NCBI GenBank assembly: GCA_017521405.1 | Contig: JAFXCP010000005.1 | Location: 1 to 64,000 of the forward strand | Length of the DNA: 64,000 bases | Source of the DNA: Akkermansia sp. | Lineage (GTDB): Bacteria; Verrucomicrobiota; Verrucomicrobiia; Verrucomicrobiales; Akkermansiaceae | Reading direction: 5' to 3' | Shown: positions 7,749 to 15,810 of the stretch, one piece after another | Numbering within the stretch: position 1 is the stretch's first letter | Layout of the letters: each line of letters starts with the position of its first letter | Program-made: the position numbers and the translations under genes | Notes under the pieces: generated by a model | Databases searched by the model: none | What the model was told of the DNA's origin: nothing | What the model saw: the letters and a program-made list of their open reading frames with translations, nothing else

Positions 7749-8861
7749 ATGAACGCTCCTTTTCATCTACTTCCCGCCCTGCGGGAGATTGAAGTGTTAT
7801 TCCGCCCGTTCCTGCATCGGAAAATGCAGTTATCCAGCCGCATTGTGATGGCTCCGGTAGAACGCTTGCTTGCCCCGGGGGGCGTGCCGACCTCTGAAAT
7901 GCTATGGTATTATGTGCGTCGTGCACAGCATGGTGTGGGGCTTATTCTTTCGGAGCCTGTCTATGTGGATGAGCCCGCAGCCTCTCCGGATAGTTCGGCT
8001 CCTCTCATGGCGGGAGGTGCCGCATTGCGTGCTTGGAAGGCGATATGCCGTGCTGTGCATGCCTCGCATTGCAGAATGGCACCCATGCTTTCTCATGCAG
8101 GCATGCTGCGCCCCTTGCAAGGCGATATCCCCCATCCGGAAATGGCCCCCATAGGTCCATCCGGCTTGCATCCCATCTCATTGGAACAATTAACCATGCC
8201 TATGGACCGCACCCGCATGAATATGGTGTGCCGATCTTTTGCTGAGTCTGCGGCAAAAGCTCGACTTTTGGGGTTTGATGCCATTGCAATCAATGCCGGG
8301 CGTGGGGCCTTATTGGACCAATTTCTCCGGGCGTGTACGAATCTCCGTTCGGATGAATACGGCGGAGATGTTTTGCGGCGTACTCGTTTTGTATGCGATG
8401 TGCTTTATGCCGTACGGAAAGCGGTGGGGCGCAATTTTCCCATAGTGCTGAGAATTTCTTTACAGGGACCGGCCGGGGCTGCGGATACTCCCCTGGCTCG
8501 GCATGCGGAGGAGTTGTCTCAATTGCTGGCGCCCTTTGTGGAGGCCGGGGTGGACATTTTTGATTGCGATTCCCGCCACCATGCGGAGCCGGCTTTCCCC
8601 GGAAGCGGCTTAACTTTTGCCGGGTGGGTTCGTTTGCTCAGTGGACGCCCGGTGATAGCGGAGGGGCAAGCCGGCTTGTTTGCGGAAACACCCCACGCAG
8701 AAATGGAACGTATTTTACGTACATTCCGCGCTCGCGGTACGGATTTGTTGGCCGTAGGGCGTGCCTTGCTGGCGGATGCCGAATGGTGTAAAAAAATCCA
8801 CCATGGGCAGGAGGAGCGCATCATCCCCTTTACCCCACGCTCCATGGGGCATTTGTTCTGA
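7749..8861 (+). CDS. Old yellow enzyme-like TIM-barrel protein with altered active site
   Basis: The 370-residue product belongs to the NADH:flavin oxidoreductase (OYE) family of FMN-dependent ene-reductases. Family marks are RIVMAPVERL near the N-terminus, LLDQFLRACTNLRSDEYGG in the middle, IVLRIS, and a C-terminal GTDLLAVGRALLAD that normally holds the FMN phosphate. The catalytic strand, normally IHGANGYL or IHAAHGYL, reads INAGRGAL: the substrate-binding His is Asn182, the His/Asn is Arg185 and the proton-donor Tyr is Ala187. FMN binding may persist; classical ene-reduction is doubtful. ATG 7749 is preferred to the TTG at 7728. It is divergent from the osmC-like gene. Confidence 0.85.
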   Translation: MNAPFHLLPALREIEVLFRPFLHRKMQLSSRIVMAPVERLLAPGGVPTSEMLWYYVRRAQHGVGLILSEPVYVDEPAASPDSSAPLMAGGAALRAWKAICRAVHASHCRMAPMLSHAGMLRPLQGDIPHPEMAPIGPSGLHPISLEQLTMPMDRTRMNMVCRSFAESAAKARLLGFDAIAINAGRGALLDQFLRACTNLRSDEYGGDVLRRTRFVCDVLYAVRKAVGRNFPIVLRISLQGPAGAADTPLARHAEELSQLLAPFVEAGVDIFDCDSRHHAEPAFPGSGLTFAGWVRLLSGRPVIAEGQAGLFAETPHAEMERILRTFRARGTDLLAVGRALLADAEWCKKIHHGQEERIIPFTPRSMGHLF

Positions 8862-8881
8862 ATGTTCTTTTTGGGGGGGGC

Positions 8882-9010
8882 TTATTCGTATTTGCGGAGC
8901 ATATCGTAGAGCGATTTCACATCCCGGCGGGAGTTGTTGCCGATGATGATGGCTGCTACGATAAGGCAAATTGCCCCTCCGAGGGGTACCCATTTAATGA
9001 GAGATTTCAT
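8882..9010 (-). CDS. 42-residue single-pass membrane protein coupled to merR
   Basis: The product MKSLIKWVPLGG..., with a membrane helix at about residues 7-25 and a charged tail NNSRRDVKSLYDMLRKYE, is too short for usual gene callers. Its ATG overlaps the TGA of the merR gene in a 4-bp ATGA, a classic sign of translational coupling. No family recognised. The overlap, lack of rare composition and clear topology support a real gene, possibly a small stress or efflux-associated peptide. Confidence 0.6.
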   Translation of the reverse strand: MKSLIKWVPLGGAICLIVAAIIIGNNSRRDVKSLYDMLRKYE

Positions 9011-9522
9011 GCGTCGGTTCTTTTTGCAGAGGCTTTGGTTTGGGCTTCCGGCGGAGGTGCCGGCTCAAATTTCCCACTCTCGGTAATGATGAAGGGGAAG
9101 TTGACAATACCGTCCAGAGTGATGTAAGGAAATGCTTTGTCCGGGTTTTTTCCTTGCTTGGCCGCCTCTAATGCTTTTTGGCATCCGGCAATGAAAAAAT
9201 CCGCCAGTTCCAACCCCTGTTGGATGGATTCCATCATTTTTTGCAGCTGTTCCTTGGCGTGGAGTACCATTTCCAACCTATGGGGGAGGGTGGCGGCTCC
9301 TTCCTTCGTGGCATCGAGGAATTCTTTAATTTGCGGCAGAGTCATGCCGGCTTGTTTCATGCACTGCACACCCATAAGGCACCCCATGCTCGCCTCGTTG
9401 TATATTCGGCGCCCGGAGGGGGTGCGTTCAACATATCGAAGCAGCCCTTCCTTTTCATAGAATCGAAGAGTGTGGATGGAAAGACCGGTCTTTCGAGCCA
9501 GTGTTGATATGCTGTATCTCAT
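9007..9522 (-). CDS. MerR family transcriptional regulator
   Basis: 171 residues. The N-terminal winged-helix (YSISTLARKTGLSIHTLRFYEKEGLL) and the R-x-Y wing (SGRRIYNEASMGCLMGVQ) place it in the MerR family, near the AdhR/YyaN type (KQAGMTLPQIKEFLD). A dimerisation helix follows at about 80-115. The remaining 55 residues are not a metal-binding loop, and no conserved Cys pair is visible, so an organic or redox signal is more likely than a metal. The Pro/Ala-rich tail ends in a coupled 42-residue membrane protein gene. Targets are unknown; autoregulation through its own promoter is the usual pattern. Confidence 0.88.
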   Translation of the reverse strand: MRYSISTLARKTGLSIHTLRFYEKEGLLRYVERTPSGRRIYNEASMGCLMGVQCMKQAGMTLPQIKEFLDATKEGAATLPHRLEMVLHAKEQLQKMMESIQQGLELADFFIAGCQKALEAAKQGKNPDKAFPYITLDGIVNFPFIITESGKFEPAPPPEAQTKASAKRTDA

Positions 9523-9549
9523 GAAATCAAAATGCTACCCGCGCGCGCA

Positions 9550-9578
9550 ATCATAGACGAAAATGGTGTGCAGGTCAA
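9550..9578 (-). promoter_or_regulatory. Promoter of the merR-type gene
   Basis: On the minus strand TTGACC, 17 bp, TATGAT, 27 bp before the ATG at 9522. The spacer is the normal 17 bp rather than the 19-20 bp of classical MerR-activated promoters. Confidence 0.6.
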
Positions 9579-9658
9579 GTATAATCTGGGATGTCTGCGG
9601 TGCAAATTTTGTTGAATATCAGCGAGAGATTCTATTCTGTCAACTATGTAGATTCTCC

Positions 9659-9687
9659 TTGCTTGGCGGAAACTCCCATGCTAGAAT
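9659..9687 (+). promoter_or_regulatory. Promoter of metG, predicting a leaderless mRNA
   Basis: TTGCTT, 17 bp, TAGAAT preceded by TGC (extended -10), then 9 bp to the metG ATG. Confidence 0.7.
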
Positions 9688-9696
9688 CCGCCTGCC

Positions 9697-11325
9697 ATGT
9701 TCTACATTACCACAGCAATTGATTACACCAACGGCTCTCCTCACATCGGCCATGCGTATGAAAAAGTCCTTGCGGACGTTCTGGCTCGTTGGCACCGAAT
9801 GTGTGGCGAGGAGGTGTACCTCCTTACCGGGGTGGACCAGCATGGCCAAAAGGTGCAGCAAAAAGCAGAGGCCGCCGGTATGCAGCCCCAGGAATATGCC
9901 GATATGGTTACGGAGCGCTTTATAGCCCTCTGGAAGCGTCTCGGTATTGGCTACGATGGCTGGGCTGCCACCACGGATGCTCGCCATAAGGCTTGTGTGC
10001 AGCAGATTCTTGCGGACCTTAAAGAGAAGGGCTGTTTGTATAAAAAAGCCTATAAAGGTTTCTATTCCGTGCGCCAAGAGCAGTTTCTTACGGATAAGGA
10101 ACGCGGAGAGGACGGAAATTTCGGCCCGGAATGGGGCGAGGTGATTGAGCTGGAGGAGGAAAACTGGTATTTCAATTTGAGCCAGCATGTGGATTGGCTC
10201 CGGGAGTATGTGAGCACGCACCCCGAGGTGGTGACCCCGGAGTTTCGCCGCCAAAATCTTTTGAATGCGATAGAACGCGCCGCAGGGGTGGATTTGTGCA
10301 TATCCCGCCCGAAGGAGCGTTTGGCGTGGGGGATTCCGCTGCCGTTTGATCCGGATTTCGTTACCTATGTGTGGTTTGATGCTCTGGTGAATTATATTTC
10401 CTTTGCCGGGTACAAGGCCGGGGCGGGAAGTAATCTGCCGGAATTCGGAAAACTGTGGCCCGCTGCGTGCGAGGTAATCGGCAAGGATATTCTGGTGCCT
10501 GCACATGGCATTTACTGGCTGTGCATGCTGCATGCCATGGGCTTTGCGGATGAGGAAATGCCTCGCTTACTCGTTCATGGCTGGCTTAACATTAAGGGAG
10601 AAAAGATGTCCAAGTCTCTGGGCAACATTGTGGATCCCAATGAGCTTTGCGATGCCTTCGGTGCGGAGGCTGTGCGCTATTATTTGGTGCGTGATACAAA
10701 GACCGGCTACGATAGCGATTACGATCCGGAGCGCCTGAAGATGATTTACAACACAGAGCTTGCCAATGATATTGGTAATCTTACCAATCGTTCTCTCAAT
10801 ATGTGTACTCGCTACTGCGGCGGTGTGGTGACGTTGAACGATTGCCTTGATAATGATGAATTGGCACAGGCTTTGCGAGCAGGCATGGCGGAGACGGTAA
10901 GTAAGTTCCGTGCGTGTATGGATGCTTATAATACCGCCGATGCTCTGGGCGCGTTGAACGCGCTGGTAGGGCTGTGCAATAGCTTTATTGAACAGAAGCA
11001 GCCTTGGGTGCTTGCCAAGGATGAAGCTCGTTTGCCGGAGTTGCAGGCGGTTCTGGCTCATCTATTGGAATGTTGCACGCAGGTGGGCTACCTTATTGCC
11101 TGCGTGCTGCCGGAGGCCTCTGCCCGTATACTTGCGCAGCTGCAGGTGCAGGCGGATGGGCTTACGCCTCAGTCTCTTGCATGGGGCTTGCTGGCGGATG
11201 GGCATGCCGTACAGGCTCCCAGCCCGGTTTTCCCCCGTATTCTCTCCGCAGAGGAGAAAGAAAAGATGGCGGCCAAAGCTGCCAAGGCGGCAGAGAAGGC
11301 TGCTCGTAAGGCGGCTCAGCAGTAG
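9697..11325 (+). CDS. metG: Methionyl-tRNA synthetase
   Basis: Class I aminoacyl-tRNA synthetase charging tRNA-Met. The 542-residue protein carries the HIGH signature (GSPHIGHAYEKVLADVL, residues 11-27), the DQHG block (LLTGVDQHGQKV) and KMSKS (GEKMSKSLGNIVDP, near 303). The connective-peptide region lacks the CxxC zinc knuckles of E. coli MetG, placing it with zinc-free bacterial enzymes. There is no C-terminal EMAP/Arc1p-like tRNA-binding domain; instead it ends in a Lys/Ala helix. It stands alone between its promoter and a terminator shared with the convergent phosphate transporter gene. Confidence 0.97.
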   Translation: MFYITTAIDYTNGSPHIGHAYEKVLADVLARWHRMCGEEVYLLTGVDQHGQKVQQKAEAAGMQPQEYADMVTERFIALWKRLGIGYDGWAATTDARHKACVQQILADLKEKGCLYKKAYKGFYSVRQEQFLTDKERGEDGNFGPEWGEVIELEEENWYFNLSQHVDWLREYVSTHPEVVTPEFRRQNLLNAIERAAGVDLCISRPKERLAWGIPLPFDPDFVTYVWFDALVNYISFAGYKAGAGSNLPEFGKLWPAACEVIGKDILVPAHGIYWLCMLHAMGFADEEMPRLLVHGWLNIKGEKMSKSLGNIVDPNELCDAFGAEAVRYYLVRDTKTGYDSDYDPERLKMIYNTELANDIGNLTNRSLNMCTRYCGGVVTLNDCLDNDELAQALRAGMAETVSKFRACMDAYNTADALGALNALVGLCNSFIEQKQPWVLAKDEARLPELQAVLAHLLECCTQVGYLIACVLPEASARILAQLQVQADGLTPQSLAWGLLADGHAVQAPSPVFPRILSAEEKEKMAAKAAKAAEKAARKAAQQ

Positions 11326-11348
11326 ATATAAGATTATTCGTATAGGAA

Positions 11349-11384
11349 AGCCGCCGCTTCCTCTTTATCGGGGAAGCGGCGGTT
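11349..11384. terminator. Bidirectional terminator between metG and the phosphate transporter
   Basis: A near-perfect stem of at least 11 bp (CCGCCGCTTCC with GGAAGCGGCGG) sits between two convergent genes. The T runs on either side are short. Confidence 0.75.
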
Positions 11385-11413
11385 GCCATTTTGCTCTGTA
11401 CCACTTATGCGGT

Positions 11414-13645
11414 TTAGTCGCTGAAGAGTTCGCGCTGTTCCTTCATCAACAAGAAAGCCTTGCGTACCATTGTGCGGGTTTCGTTCAGCAGGTTGAGGTA
11501 AAGGATGCTGTTGCGCATGCCGGATTCATCCTCCGAGGCTCGTACGAGGTGGCGGGTAATACATTCAGCGAATTCGCTGCTTAAATCCCCAGCTCGGTGG
11601 ATAACATCGTCCATGTTGGAGAAGTCGGCACTTTCCAGAATGCGGCACATATCCGGGAAGAATGCGGATACTTTGTCCGTCATGGATAGTAAATCCTGAG
11701 CCTGTTCCTTAGAGAGACCGATGTGGTTGTTATCAATGTGGTTGAAGCTGGCTTTCACGATGAGTAAAAGGCTTTCCGATACACTCATACTGCTTTCGTG
11801 AATACGGAAGAGCATTTGCCCTCTTGGGGCAAGAGAAGCCTCCAGCCCGTGCAGCGTGGGTAGAATTTCATCCTCCTTCACTCGGTGGAGCGTTTTATTC
11901 AAATCTCTCGCCTTCTTGCGGAGTCGCTTAAGAGCATCGCGATCTTCTGCCAGTAGGGCTTGTACCGTGGCGCGGTAAATGCCCATGACTCGGCCTAAGC
12001 GTCCGGCAGCGCGTATGCCGTTCTCTCTCAGAGTGCTTTCTTGGGTCAAGTCCAGAATCACTGTGGTTTGCTTGTCCTTGTTGCGGTGCAGCATGGCGGA
12101 TTTCACAAGGATGGCTCCGGCCACCAGCACCATGAGCGCAATCCCCCAGACTCCGCCGTACATCATGACGGCAGCTGTAATGAAGGCGGCGGTTAGGGCG
12201 CCCAATCCGGTCAGGAACCAGCCACCGATAACTGTCAGCACGCCTGTAATGCGGTACACGGCGCTATCTCGCCCCCAGGCTCGGTCTGCCAAGGAGGAAC
12301 CCATACCCACCATGAAGGTAACGTAGGTAGTGGAAAGGGGGAGTTTGAGAGAGGTGGCTAACGAGATGAGCAAGGCGGCCACCGTGAGGTTGACAGAGGC
12401 GCGTACCAAATCGAAGGCTGCACCATCCTTCATTTCGCTTTCATCCAAGGGGCGGAATCGCTCTCCCACAAAGCGAGCCACCGGTGCGGGGGTGATTTTT
12501 TCGATAATGCGTGCAGCATTCAGCGTGTAGCGAACAAGCGTGCGAGCGGCAAGGCTGGAGCCGAAGCGTTCCTTCCCGCTGCCGGCACTGCTGCGTGCCA
12601 GTTTTACTTCTGTTTCCGTAACGGTGCGAGCCTTTTTAGAGAAGTACAGAGCAGCCACCATAACGCCGCCTGCACCCAGCAGCCACCAGATATTGGCCTG
12701 TACGGGGGCAGCTAAGGCTCCCATACGGAGGGTGGAAAGCTCCCCCCCTGCGGCAATGTGCGCCTGTGCAATATGTACGGAGCTTTCCGCCGCCATAAAG
12801 ACGCCGATAAAGTTAACCAAGTCATTCCCTGCAAAGGCAAGTGCAAGGGCTCCTGTGCCGGCCAGCACGGTAAGCCGGAGGGTATTAGCCTTGAAAACAT
12901 GCTGAAGAATAAAGCATGTGATAAACCAGAACACTAAGGTCATACTCGTGTACAAGGCGATGTTGGCATCCAGCAAGGCCAGTGTTTCCTTGCCAATGAG
13001 GGGGCTGCTCTTCAATCCCTTGAAAATTGCAAAATAGGTGATGGCTGTAAGAGCCAGCGCACTCCATATGGCGCCTAAGTACTTGTATGCCTTCTGGTAA
13101 CGGAAACTAAACAGGAGGCGGGAGAACCACATGACGATGATACCGCATGTAAAGGCAACGGCAACGGAGCAGAATATACCGGAGATGATGGTGAGCGATT
13201 TTTCACTGTTGATGTAATCCCCTAAATTATCGGAGACTCCGGGAAGCCCGCTATTCATGGTGAACAGGGCTACTGCAATGGCAGCTCCCAGTAATTCGAA
13301 CACGAGGGATACTGTGGTCGATGTGGGTAGACCAAAGGTGTTGAATAAATCCAGCAGAATAACATCCGTGAGCATGACTGCTAAGAACAGAATCATGATG
13401 TCCTGGAAGTTGAATTGAGCCGGAACAAATACTCCGCTACGGGCAATTTCCATCATCCCGCCGGAGAGGGATGCGCCTATTACCACACCCACCGCTGCAA
13501 CCGCCATAATGACGCTGCGTTTGGCTGCGCGAGCGCCTACGGCTGAGTTCAGGAAGTTTGCGGCATCGTTCGATACACCCACCACAAGGTCAAAAATGGC
13601 CAGCAGCAGGATAATGCCAAGGATTGCTATGTATATTTCGCTCAT
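11414..13645 (-). CDS. PiT family inorganic phosphate transporter with C-terminal PhoU-like domain
   Basis: Phosphate/cation symporter of the PiT (Pfam PHO4) family. Both signature repeats are intact: GVSNDAANFLNSAVGARAA near the N-terminus and FAGNDLVNFIGVFMAA near 285. About ten to twelve membrane helices fill residues 1-530 with a basic loop near 340-400. The last 200 or so residues are soluble and helical (ILDLTQESTLRENG onward) and resemble the DUF47/PhoU-like tail of Bacteroidetes-type transporters (743 residues here, against about 500 for E. coli PitA). A separate pit accessory protein is therefore not needed. It is transcribed alone, convergent with metG. Confidence 0.92.
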   Translation of the reverse strand: MSEIYIAILGIILLLAIFDLVVGVSNDAANFLNSAVGARAAKRSVIMAVAAVGVVIGASLSGGMMEIARSGVFVPAQFNFQDIMILFLAVMLTDVILLDLFNTFGLPTSTTVSLVFELLGAAIAVALFTMNSGLPGVSDNLGDYINSEKSLTIISGIFCSVAVAFTCGIIVMWFSRLLFSFRYQKAYKYLGAIWSALALTAITYFAIFKGLKSSPLIGKETLALLDANIALYTSMTLVFWFITCFILQHVFKANTLRLTVLAGTGALALAFAGNDLVNFIGVFMAAESSVHIAQAHIAAGGELSTLRMGALAAPVQANIWWLLGAGGVMVAALYFSKKARTVTETEVKLARSSAGSGKERFGSSLAARTLVRYTLNAARIIEKITPAPVARFVGERFRPLDESEMKDGAAFDLVRASVNLTVAALLISLATSLKLPLSTTYVTFMVGMGSSLADRAWGRDSAVYRITGVLTVIGGWFLTGLGALTAAFITAAVMMYGGVWGIALMVLVAGAILVKSAMLHRNKDKQTTVILDLTQESTLRENGIRAAGRLGRVMGIYRATVQALLAEDRDALKRLRKKARDLNKTLHRVKEDEILPTLHGLEASLAPRGQMLFRIHESSMSVSESLLLIVKASFNHIDNNHIGLSKEQAQDLLSMTDKVSAFFPDMCRILESADFSNMDDVIHRAGDLSSEFAECITRHLVRASEDESGMRNSILYLNLLNETRTMVRKAFLLMKEQRELFSD

Positions 13646-13703
13646 ACGGATATTTATTTAGCACATTCGGTAAGTACTTGCACGCTTGGGACGGTGAAGA
13701 TGT

Positions 13704-13727
13704 AGCCACATGCAATGTGGCTTTTTT
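13704..13727 (+). terminator. Orphan terminator-like hairpin upstream of pit
   Basis: AGCCACAT and ATGTGGCT flank a GCA loop and six T residues follow. No plus-strand gene precedes it; it may end an antisense transcript leaving the pit region or a short unknown RNA. Confidence 0.5.
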
Positions 13728-13881
13728 GCCACATGGGGAAATAAGTACTCCGACCCGGATGGTGTAATCCGAAAAGCGGATGCGAGGGGAATTCGAGTGT
13801 TCGCGCTTGATTTTCATCCCTTGCAATCCCTTGACAAGCCTCCATCTGCTTGTATAACGAGATTTATCGGAAGTGTAGCAG

Positions 13882-14016
13882 GTGTTGGACCTTTTATTGA
13901 CAATATTAGAAATTGCATGCATAATTGATGCTGCTTATGAGGATGGCGATAAAGTCATAGGCGGGATATTGAATTACGCTCGCTGCAAAGCCTTTGCTGC
14001 TAAGAAAGAGCCCTGA
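13882..14016 (+). pseudogene. Possible 44-codon coding remnant
   Basis: An open frame from GTG reads VLDLLLTILEIACIIDAAYE and ends ARCKAFAAKKEP. It has protein-like composition and an amphipathic pattern, but an in-frame stop sits just upstream and no ribosome site is visible. It faintly recalls the C-terminal helix of Gfo/Idh/MocA-type oxidoreductases (weak inference). It could equally be noncoding. Confidence 0.25.
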
Positions 14017-14090
14017 CGGGATAGTGTTTTCGCTGTGTGTATTGTTTTGCATTCTGCGGAATTTTTTCGCTCGCATTCTGTTTCAGTGTG

Positions 14091-14099
14091 TGCTAGAAT
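14091..14099 (+). promoter_or_regulatory. Extended -10 element of ilvD, predicting a leaderless mRNA
   Basis: TGC-TAGAAT lies 9 bp before the ilvD ATG, the same arrangement as at metG. The -35 region (TCGCAT, 17 bp upstream) is weak, as expected for extended -10 promoters. Confidence 0.6.
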
Positions 14100-14108
14100 G
14101 CGCGCGCT

Positions 14109-15776
14109 ATGTTATCCGACCGCACTAAATCTGGTATTCAGCGTGCGCCGCATCGCAGTCTGATGCGTGCAACAGGCATGACGGATGAGGACATCCGCAA
14201 GCCGTTCATTGCGATTTGCAATTCCTTCAACGAGGTAATTCCCGGGCATGTTCACCTGAATAAGGTAGCAGAGCTGATTAAAGAGGAGGTGCGCAAAGCC
14301 GGCGGAACGCCCATTGAATTTAACCTGATTGGCGTGTGCGATGGCATCGCAATGGCTCACCAAGGCATGAAATTCTCTTTGGCCAGCCGTGAGCTGATAG
14401 CCGATAGCGTGGAGACGATGCTCTCTGCCCATGCTTTTGATGCCTGCATTTGCATTCCGAACTGCGATAAGATTGTTCCCGGTATGGTGATGGGTGCCTT
14501 GCGTTGCAATATCCCCACCATCTTCTGCTCCGGTGGTCCCATGGCTGTGGGGAAGGGGCGTAACGGGGAGGATTTGGACCTTAACAGCGTATTCGAAGCT
14601 GTGGCAGCTTGTACTGCCGGTAAGATTTCCGAGGAGGAGTTGCACTATGTGGAATGCCACGCCTGCCCGGGCGCCGGCTCCTGCTCCGGTATGTTTACCG
14701 CGAATTCCATGAATTGCCTTTGCGAGGTGTTAGGTCTGGCTCTCCCGGGGAATGGTACTCTTCTCGCTCTCTCGGAGGAGCGCAAGGAATTCTGGCGTGC
14801 CGCTGCCCGCCGTGCTGTGGAAATGGCCAAGCTGGGCGGTCCCTTGCCTAAGGAACTCATCACGGAGGCATCCATTGATAACGTGTTTGCTTGTGATATG
14901 GCTATGGGCGGTTCTTCCAACACGGTGCTGCATACTTTAGCCTTTGCCGCAGAAGCCGGTTTGGATTATGACCTCAAGCGTATTGATGAGATTTCCCGCC
15001 GTACGCCCAATATCTGCAAGGTGGCACCCAGCTCTCGTTACCACATGCACGATGTCCTCCGCGCCGGTGGTATTATGACCATCCTTTCCGAAATTAACAA
15101 GATTCCCGGTGCCCTGAATACAGATGTGCCGACGGTGAGCGGCAAGACACTTGGTGAGCAAATTGCCGGTCTCAGCACGCAGGACCCGGCCGTGATTCGC
15201 CCGCTGGAGAATGCCTATTCCAAGGATGGCGGGCTTGCCGTTCTTTTCGGTAATCTTGCAGAGCAGGGCGCCATCGTCAAGAAAGCCGGAGTTCTGCCCG
15301 AAATGCTGGTACACCGCGGTCCGGCCGTTATCTTTGAAAGCCAAGAAGATGCCTGTGCCGGTATTCTGGCCGATAAGGTGAAACCGGGGGACGTGGTGGT
15401 TATTCGTAACGAAGGTCCTAAAGGCGGTCCCGGCATGCAGGAAATGCTGGCTCCTACCAGCTACATCATGGGTAAAGGGCTGGGGAATTGCGTGGCTCTC
15501 ATTACGGATGGCCGTTTCTCCGGTGCTACGCATGGTGCTTGCATAGGCCACGTATCCCCGGAAGCCGCAGAAGGCGGGCTCATTGGCCTCCTTCAGGATG
15601 GCGATATTATTTCCATAGATATTCCTGCCCGCAGTCTCAGCGTGGAGTTGAGCGATGAGGTGATTGCCGCCCGCCGTGCTGCGTGGCAGCCCACCATGCA
15701 GGAAATCTCCGGAAAATGGCTTAAGCGCTACCGCAAACTGGCAACGAATGCCAGCAAGGGGGCAGTGCTAGCCTGA
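14109..15776 (+). CDS. ilvD: Dihydroxy-acid dehydratase
   Basis: Third step of valine and isoleucine synthesis, dehydrating 2,3-dihydroxy acids to 2-oxo acids. The 555-residue length is typical. Conserved Fe-S and Mg sites are present: [38 protein letters not shown] and near the end the active Ser in [10 protein letters not shown]. The first gene of a probable three-gene run with a peptide-type transporter and an ankyrin protein, separated by 34 bp and 8 bp. ilvE lies 14 kb away in the same window, so the pathway is dispersed. The window shows no leader peptide attenuator before it. Confidence 0.97.
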   Translation: MLSDRTKSGIQRAPHRSLMRATGMTDEDIRKPFIAICNSFNEVIPGHVHLNKVAELIKEEVRKAGGTPIEFNLIGVCDGIAMAHQGMKFSLASRELIADSVETMLSAHAFDACICIPNCDKIVPGMVMGALRCNIPTIFCSGGPMAVGKGRNGEDLDLNSVFEAVAACTAGKISEEELHYVECHACPGAGSCSGMFTANSMNCLCEVLGLALPGNGTLLALSEERKEFWRAAARRAVEMAKLGGPLPKELITEASIDNVFACDMAMGGSSNTVLHTLAFAAEAGLDYDLKRIDEISRRTPNICKVAPSSRYHMHDVLRAGGIMTILSEINKIPGALNTDVPTVSGKTLGEQIAGLSTQDPAVIRPLENAYSKDGGLAVLFGNLAEQGAIVKKAGVLPEMLVHRGPAVIFESQEDACAGILADKVKPGDVVVIRNEGPKGGPGMQEMLAPTSYIMGKGLGNCVALITDGRFSGATHGACIGHVSPEAAEGGLIGLLQDGDIISIDIPARSLSVELSDEVIAARRAAWQPTMQEISGKWLKRYRKLATNASKGAVLA

Positions 15777-15810
15777 GTTAATAACACCAAAACCCACTGA
15801 AATCTGATAC

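Larger units (their letters stand above)
13646..14108. other. 463-bp intergenic region between divergent pit and ilvD
   Basis: The pit gene reads left and ilvD reads right from this gap. It holds an orphan terminator-like hairpin (13704-13727), a possible short coding remnant (13882-14016) and the ilvD promoter at its right edge. It is rich in start-less fragments but no complete gene was recognised. The length is unusual for this compact window. Confidence 0.6.

Noticed and set aside
8873-8880. Eight-base G tract after the OYE-like gene
   Set aside because: It lies between two convergent gene ends, where length changes would have no obvious effect.
13710-13928. 72-codon plus-strand frame in the pit-ilvD gap
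   Set aside because: It begins inside the orphan hairpin and has no protein-like pattern; the later 44-codon frame is slightly more convincing but still weak.
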